Shown: one piece after another, positions 59,767 to 64,000 of the stretch
Numbering within the stretch: position 1 is the stretch's first letter
Layout of the letters: every line of letters starts with the position of its first letter
Source: Actinophytocola oryzae
GTDB lineage: Bacteria; Actinomycetota; Actinomycetes; Mycobacteriales; Pseudonocardiaceae
Direction of reading: 5' to 3'
Length of the DNA: 64,000 nt
NCBI RefSeq assembly: GCF_004364325.1
Contig: NZ_SOCP01000013.1
Coordinates: forward strand, 182,855-246,854
Notes under the pieces: generated by a model
Databases searched by the model: none
Told to the model about the DNA's origin: nothing
The model's input: only the letters and a program-made list of their open reading frames with translations
Made by a program: the position numbers and the translations under genes

Positions 59767-60427
59767 GTCACCATCCTCGTGTTCGGCTCGGTTCGCGGGC
59801 CCGATGATAACGATGACCGACCCCAGGATGACCCAGGCGCGCCACTCCCACGGGCGAACGCGATCGGCTGATCACGCTCGCCCGTCCGACCATCTCGCTA
59901 CCAACGCACAATTCAACAAAGGACGCTGCGGCCGGTACGAGGTGCGCATCGAATTCACCGACTGCTCGACAGCCGAGACGCTCGCTCAACACGTCTCGGC
60001 CCCGCGGTCGAAACCCTCCACAACGAAGAGGTACACACCGGCTGGTGGTTCCTACGCACGCACCCCTGTTGGCGAATCCGGCCGCACCGCGGCCGTCAAC
60101 CGTGTCCTGGACGGTCTGACCGTCACAGGACACCTAGCCCGTTGGTGGCCGAGAACCATTGTGTCGTCGGTGCAGGCGATGATGGGCATGCTGGTACCTT
60201 GTGTCGACGCTGCGACCGACCACCTGCGCCGACCGCGGCAGCGGCTGTCTGTGGGGCTGGACGAGCCGGAGCCCACCGCTCACGTGGAGCCGGTCGTCGC
60301 CCAGCACACCGAATCACGCCCCCCACCCCGAGTCCGCGTTCACCAGTGCACTCGATCACGCCCGCATTCCCGGTACTCACCGGGCGCCGTCGTCACCAGG
60401 AACGACGACGCCAGCCGCGGCAACCGC
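59767..60427. other. Spacer with gene remnants
   Basis: No intact gene is visible in these 661 bases. The part 59920-60095 contains a decayed fragment of a thiopeptide-type dehydratase (listed separately). The remainder to 60427 shows no recognisable coding signal. A long plus-strand frame across the region changes character several times and is not a real gene. Confidence 0.5.
59930..60090 (+). pseudogene. Remnant of thiopeptide-type bacteriocin biosynthesis protein
   Basis: Two pieces in different frames make sense together. The first reads YEVRIEFTDCSTAETLAQHV (from about 59939) and the second AVETLHNEEVHTGWWFLRTHPCWRIRP (from 60004). The order and the WWFLRxxPCWRLR signature are those of the SpaB_C / thiopeptide-type dehydratase C-terminal domain used in lanthipeptide and thiopeptide maturation. 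A frameshift separates them and the rest is lost, so this is a relic, not a working RiPP gene. Confidence 0.6.
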
Positions 60428-60718
60428 CTAGACCTGCTCACCGTCGACCGCCGACGCCGACTGGGCACCGGACCTGCGACGATCCTCGAACTTGATCTCA
60501 CACCTGCCCACCAGCGCGACACCAGCACCGATCGTCATGGCCACCGGAGCGGCCAACGCGGCGACGACCCCGAGAGCCACCGGCACCTCCAACACGACGT
60601 CGTCCTTGCTGTCCCGCACAACCACCCGACGGTTGACGCCCTCGCCGACCAGCCCGCGCACGGCGTCGACCACCGAGTCGACGGCGGAACGGGAGTACTC
60701 GGGCCTGGATTCGCTCAT
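60428..60718 (-). CDS. DUF4342-like small protein
   Basis: The 96-residue product from the ATG at 60718 (MSESRPEYSRSAVDSVVDAVRGLV) contains the DUF4342 pattern: GVNRRVVVRDSKDDVVLEVPVALGVVAALAAPVAMTIGAGVALVGRCEIKFE, a short beta hairpin, then a hydrophobic helix pair and a closing strand. AGAGTC precedes the start. It is probably membrane-associated. Family function unknown. It stands alone between two groups of gene remnants. Confidence 0.75.
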   Translation of the reverse strand: MSESRPEYSRSAVDSVVDAVRGLVGEGVNRRVVVRDSKDDVVLEVPVALGVVAALAAPVAMTIGAGVALVGRCEIKFEDRRRSGAQSASAVDGEQV

Positions 60719-61257
60719 GACTCTCCTCGAACTACGGATTTCCTGTACAACTCCAGCCTGCCCATGACCAGACGCCATGCCATCAGGGTTTCCCCCTGAC
60801 CTCCACCTGATTCGACCCCCAGGGCCGCAAGGGACCACCTCGCCCCTGCCCGAACAGGAGGCCGAAACCTACACCGAATGGTTCGCCAACCTGGCCCGAC
60901 CGATCCCGGGTGCGGCTCCCACGACGAAGCCCCTTTCCACTCGTCGAGGACGTGATCGGGAACTGGCACCTAACAGCGCAGGTACCAAGGCGTCTGTCGT
61001 GAACATGATGGATGATGACCTACGCGAGGACGGCGCGTCGAACCCGCCGATCCGCGCCCACCTCTCGTACACGCGGACCATGACCTCGGCAACGACGTCC
61101 TCGGCCAACGCCCGGTCAGTACCACCGCGAACCGCGGCAACGCGCGCAACCGCGCCGCCGTGAACTCGTCGAACGTCAGGTGACTCCCCAGTTCCGGACG
61201 CCGTCACCCATGACATCCGCCGGCCGGCGGATGTGTTGTGCGCGACGGGCCGCGATC
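60719..61257. other. Spacer with ECF sigma-factor remnant
   Basis: No intact gene is visible. The part 61010-61185 holds a broken sigma-factor gene on the minus strand (listed separately). The rest, including 60719-61009, shows nothing I can support. Confidence 0.45.
61010..61185 (-). pseudogene. N-terminal remnant of an ECF sigma factor
   Basis: Read on the minus strand, one frame gives FDEFTAARLRALPRFAVVLT and an adjoining frame continues DRALAEDVVAEVMVRVYERWARIGGFDAPSS, together region 2 of an ECF sigma factor (SigE-type). A frameshift separates the parts and the sequence degenerates after about 61010, with no region 4. It is therefore a pseudogene. Confidence 0.7.
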
Positions 61258-62157
61258 TCAGCGAGCCACGGTGCGGCCCCTCGGCAGGCTGCCGCTCGCC
61301 AGCAGCAGCACCATCGGCAGCCCGTAGAACACGGCGATGTCCACGGCGAAGGACGACACGCCGAAAACGTACCTGAGCACGACCGCCATGAACGGCAGCA
61401 TGAGCACGAGACCGACGCGGCGGCCGACCCGCGAGCGGCGGCCGCACGCGACGAGACCGCCGGCACCGACCACGGCGAGAGCCGCCGGGTCGACGTAGCG
61501 GATGCCGTGGGCCAGGACCGCGAGCGCGATGGACGCGACGACCGCGCACGCCATCACCGCGAACCCGCGCCACCGCACCAGTGCCAGCCCGCGAGCGGGC
61601 CCCGGCGAGAACGTGAGCGCGGCGGCCGTCAGTACCCCGAGCAGCACCCAGCCGGCGTCCATGCCGTGCCATTCGACGATGTAGTAGGGCGAGGAGACGT
61701 TGAGCGCCAGCTGCACGAGCACGGCCGCCCAGGCACCCACCGCGGCGGCGATCCGCCGCCGGCGCGCGGCGAGCACCGCGACGACGATCCAGATCAGCCA
61801 CACCGGTGCGCCAGGGATCTGCGCCTGCCACCACATCCTGAACAGGGCGCCGGCCTTGAGCCACCACGCGACCTCGTGCACGGCGGCCGCGGCGCCTGCG
61901 AGCATGGCGACCGGCCCGAGCAGGCTCACGACGGCGAGCACGTCCCGGCTGTCGACACCCCCGTCCGCGGCGACGATCCGCCGCAGGTGCAGCCGGAGCG
62001 CACCCCACAGCAGGTCGGCGGTGTCCCGCCAGCCGGGACGGGTCCGATCGCCCGCGGCGGCCAAGAGGACACCGAGCATCTCGTCGGCGGTGCTCTCCCG
62101 GTGGTCGCGTGGGTAGAGGGCCAACAGCCGGCGGTAGCGCCGTTCCAGGCCGCTCAC
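61258..62157 (-). CDS. Integral membrane protein, PadR-linked
   Basis: The GTG start at 62157 overlaps the PadR stop (GTGA). The 299-residue product has a cytosolic lead (VSGLERRYRRLLALYPRDHRESTADEMLGVLLAAAGDRTRPGW), typical of membrane proteins paired with PadR regulators in actinobacteria, then about seven or eight membrane helices (for example VLAVVSLLGPVAMLAGAAAAV and WLIWIVVAVLAA). The lead resembles the HAAS-type signalling domain. It is probably an environmental sensor or transport component controlled by the PadR protein. Function unknown. Confidence 0.82.
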   Translation of the reverse strand: MSGLERRYRRLLALYPRDHRESTADEMLGVLLAAAGDRTRPGWRDTADLLWGALRLHLRRIVAADGGVDSRDVLAVVSLLGPVAMLAGAAAAVHEVAWWLKAGALFRMWWQAQIPGAPVWLIWIVVAVLAARRRRIAAAVGAWAAVLVQLALNVSSPYYIVEWHGMDAGWVLLGVLTAAALTFSPGPARGLALVRWRGFAVMACAVVASIALAVLAHGIRYVDPAALAVVGAGGLVACGRRSRVGRRVGLVLMLPFMAVVLRYVFGVSSFAVDIAVFYGLPMVLLLASGSLPRGRTVAR

Positions 62158-62489
62158 GCGGTTCCCCCCGGCAGGGCGCGCAGGCGCTGGTCGGCCACGC
62201 GGGCGTGTGCCTGCAGCCTCGTCACCTCGGTCGCCAGCCGCGTGACACCCTGCTCGGTCAGCCGGTAGTACCGGCGCAACCGGCCGTCGACCACCTCCTC
62301 GCGGTCGACGGCCACCCAGCCGTCGGCGGCCAGCCGGTCGAGCGCGGTGTAGAGGGTGCCGGCCCGCAGCCGCACCCGCCCACCCGAGATCTCCTCGATG
62401 TCGAGCAGGATCCCGTACCCGTGCTGGGGCCTGGACGCCAACGCCGTGAGGATCAGGAAGGTGGGCTCCCGCAACGCCCCATCTTTCAT
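62154..62489 (-). CDS. PadR-family transcriptional regulator
   Basis: The 111-residue protein has the PadR winged helix: LREPTFLILTALASRPQHGYGILLDIEEISGGRVRLRAGTLYTALDRLAADGWVAVDREEVVDGRLRRYYRLTEQG, then a C-terminal dimerisation helix. It represses transcription, probably of its own operon: CGGTATATACCG (62495-62506) lies five bases upstream of the start. The ATG at 62489 has almost no leader, so the mRNA may be leaderless. Confidence 0.93.
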   Translation of the reverse strand: MKDGALREPTFLILTALASRPQHGYGILLDIEEISGGRVRLRAGTLYTALDRLAADGWVAVDREEVVDGRLRRYYRLTEQGVTRLATEVTRLQAHARVADQRLRALPGGTA

Positions 62490-62494
62490 ACGAC

Positions 62495-62506
62495 CGGTAT
62501 ATACCG
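62495..62506. promoter_or_regulatory. CGGTATATACCG palindrome, PadR operator candidate
   Basis: The perfect 12-bp palindrome lies directly in front of padR and contains TATACC / TATAT, a plausible -10. PadR proteins bind dyads with ATAC...GTAT ends, and such sequences flank it (ATACGACCGGTAT). Confidence 0.65.
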
Positions 62507-62546
62507 ATGATCGAACTATGGCAAGTGGGCACCCCTCCCCTTCGCG

Positions 62547-63599
62547 TCAGACGCCGAGGGCCTCCGCCGCCAGCGCTGTCCCCTCGATCCTGGCCCGGAC
62601 CTTGGCGAAGGCGGTGTCCCGTGACGTGGACGTGTCGTCGGCGAACGGCGAGAAACCGCAGTCGTCGCACGTGCCGAGCCGGTCGACGGGGAGGAACTCC
62701 GCCGCCTCGAGGACCCGGTCACGCACCTCCTCCGCGGTCTCGACGCGGGGGTCGATCGGGTCGACCACGCCGACGAAGATCCGCTGGCCGTCCGTGACGT
62801 GGTCCCTGACGATCCCGAGGACCCGCCTGCGGTCCTGCTCACTGGCGAGCTGCAGGTAGAAGTTGCCGGCGTGCAGGCGCAACAGCTCCGGCAGCAGCTC
62901 CGCGTAGTCGACGTCCAGGCTGTGCGCGGAGTCCTGGTCGCCGCCGGGGCACGTGTGCACGCCGATCCGCGTGCGCTCCTCGGCGCTGAAGCGGTCGAGC
63001 ACCGTGTTGTTGAGATCGACGAAGTCCCGCAGGACGCCCTTCGACGGGTCGAGCTTGAGCGAGAGCCTGCCCTCGGTGAAGTCCAGCTGAACCGAGGCCG
63101 CACCACCGTCGAGGCACTGCCGGATGTCGCGCTCGGCCTGGTCGACCAGGTCTGCGATGAACTGCTCGCGCGGGTACCCGTCGATCCCGTCCGCCGGGTA
63201 GAGCAGGCTCAACGCCGACGGCGCGATCACCGCCTGCTTGACCGGCACGGTGGCGATCCGGCGCGCGGCGGCCAGGTACCCGGCGGCGAACGTCCCGTAC
63301 CGGAAGGGGCCGGCCGTCAACCGGGGCAGCTGCCGGGTGTGACCGTCCGCGAACGGGATCACCACCCCGTCCGGCACCAGCGTGTCGATGCCGGTCAGCG
63401 GGTAGGTGGCGAAGCTGGGCTTGGTTTGCTCCCCGTCGGTCACGACCGGCGAGCCGAGCTCCTCGAGCCGCTTGATGGTCTCGGTCAGGGCCTGCTCGGC
63501 CAACCCCGCCAGCTCGTCGGCGGGCACTGCCCGAGCCATCCCGTCGAGCAGGTAGGCGGGCCGCGGCATGCTGCCGATGGGCTCCGTGGGAATCGACAC
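62547..63599 (-). CDS. Cobalamin-independent methionine synthase-like methyltransferase
   Basis: The 350-residue protein resembles the C-terminal catalytic half of MetE: PIGSMPRPAYLLDGMARAV at the start, GSPVVTDGEQTKPSF, VQLDFTEGRLSLK, and the zinc ligands in IGVHTCPGGD (His-x-Cys) and CDDCGFSPFADD. Such short MetE-like proteins transfer methyl groups to thiols, not always homocysteine. The GTG start at 63599 follows GGGAGG by five bases. An inverted repeat lies between it and the upstream groEL gene. Confidence 0.88.
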   Translation of the reverse strand: MSIPTEPIGSMPRPAYLLDGMARAVPADELAGLAEQALTETIKRLEELGSPVVTDGEQTKPSFATYPLTGIDTLVPDGVVIPFADGHTRQLPRLTAGPFRYGTFAAGYLAAARRIATVPVKQAVIAPSALSLLYPADGIDGYPREQFIADLVDQAERDIRQCLDGGAASVQLDFTEGRLSLKLDPSKGVLRDFVDLNNTVLDRFSAEERTRIGVHTCPGGDQDSAHSLDVDYAELLPELLRLHAGNFYLQLASEQDRRRVLGIVRDHVTDGQRIFVGVVDPIDPRVETAEEVRDRVLEAAEFLPVDRLGTCDDCGFSPFADDTSTSRDTAFAKVRARIEGTALAAEALGV

Positions 63600-63624
63600 G
63601 TGTTACCTCCCGGTGATCGGATGA

Positions 63625-63644
63625 TTACCGAGAGAACACGGTAA
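63625..63644. terminator. TTACCG-N8-CGGTAA inverted repeat
   Basis: The dyad lies just after the groEL stop and 26 bases before the methyltransferase start, all on the minus strand. It may be a weak groEL terminator or an operator for the downstream gene. Confidence 0.4.
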
Positions 63645-63653
63645 CGGCGATTC

Positions 63654-64000
63654 TCACAACTCCATTCCCCCGGACGGGTTGGAGACCGTCTTCTCGGGAC
63701 TGTCCACCACGACCGCCTCGGTCGTGAGGAACAGCGCGGCGATCGACGCGGCGTTCTGCAGCGCCGAACGGGTGACCTTGGTCGGGTCGATGATGCCCGC
63801 GGCCACGAGGTCGCGGTACTCCCCCGTCGCGGCGTCGAGCCCCTCGCCAGGCGGCAGGGACCTGACCTTCGCCACGACCACACCGCCCTCCATGCCCGCG
63901 TTGACGGCGATCTGCTTCAGGGGCGCCTCGACGGCGACCTTGACGATCTGCGCACCAGTGGCCTCGTCACCCTCGAGACGAAGACCCGCGAACGCCGCCT
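63654..64000 (-). CDS. groEL: Chaperonin GroEL, C-terminal part
   Basis: The window ends inside this gene; only the last 115 residues are present. They read AAFAGLRLEGDEATGAQIVKVAVEAPLKQIAVNAG, then MEGGVVVAKV, EYRDLVAAGIIDPTKVTRSALQNAASIAALFLTTEAVVVDSP and the tail SNPSGGMEL. This is the equatorial ATPase domain of a 60-kDa chaperonin. The tail lacks both the long Gly-Gly-Met repeats of GroEL1 type and a His-rich end, matching actinobacterial GroEL2. The gene continues on the minus strand beyond 64000. Confidence 0.97.
   Translation of the reverse strand, partial: AAFAGLRLEGDEATGAQIVKVAVEAPLKQIAVNAGMEGGVVVAKVRSLPPGEGLDAATGEYRDLVAAGIIDPTKVTRSALQNAASIAALFLTTEAVVVDSPEKTVSNPSGGMEL

Noticed and set aside
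59804..60799. 331-residue plus-strand open frame
   Set aside because: It joins a pseudogene fragment, noise and antisense of the DUF4342 gene, and shows no consistent protein character.
60869..62008. 379-residue minus-strand frame
   Set aside because: Most of it is an out-of-frame reading of the membrane protein at 61258-62157; only the ECF sigma remnant near its end makes sense.

Overview
The window is high-GC DNA with the gene content of a mycothiol-producing actinobacterium, most likely a filamentous Pseudonocardiales (a Lentzea / Saccharothrix / Actinosynnema type). The grounds are mshC, the conserved block TrmI - site-2 protease - RecB-like nuclease - HisG - HisE - HAD - PAC2 - MshC known from mycobacteria and relatives, frequent GTG starts, leaderless-looking promoters and many secreted modular carbohydrate-active proteins. 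This is inferred from content; no database search was run.

Layout. 0.2-5 kb: five paralogous one-pass membrane proteins (YGQ/PQ-rich cytoplasmic tail, one TM segment, two-cysteine outer domain) around trmI. 5-17.6 kb: core block (site-2 protease, RecB-like nuclease, thioesterase, hisG, hisE, HAD, PAC2, MFS, TPR, mshC, aldo/keto reductase, DUF427 protein), interrupted by a 1.1-kb spacer filled with nested-palindrome tandem repeats. 17.6-24 kb: HrpA helicase, Sua5/YciO-like protein, DUF3037 + HipA-like pair, cupin. 24-27.4 kb: gene-poor, palindrome-rich DNA holding one zinc alcohol dehydrogenase. 27.4-31.3 kb: a two-component cluster containing a kinase-like protein without its phospho-acceptor histidine. 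31.3-40.8 kb: a membrane-anchored Hsp70 fusion, an ECF sigma factor, and secreted enzymes (CE1-type esterase with CBM2, Tat-exported phosphoesterase with LamG, GH1 glycosidase), then a DUF89 phosphatase. 40.9-43.4 kb: a NarL-type two-component pair and, directly upstream of it, a compact array of seven tRNA genes on the minus strand, several with non-canonical structure.

43.6-51.7 kb: ArsR-like regulator and divergent questin-oxidase-like gene, a secreted PQQ-type sugar dehydrogenase and a ThuA/discoidin protein behind a strong promoter, and an alpha/beta hydrolase-TetR operon. 51.8-56.9 kb: a tightly overlapping TPR - CHAT protease - small protein operon that looks like a biological-conflict (caspase-like) system. 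57-61.2 kb: a WYL/helicase-associated protein flanked by decayed genes (berberine-bridge oxidase, thiopeptide-type dehydratase, ECF sigma). 61.2-64 kb: PadR-membrane protein operon, a MetE-like methyltransferase and the 3' end of groEL.

The most interesting items are the seven-tRNA array, the TPR-CHAT-small protein operon, the five-paralogue membrane family, the nested palindromic repeats with a dispersed half copy at a start codon, a 53-bp dispersed palindrome, and the Hsp70-TM-outer-domain fusion.
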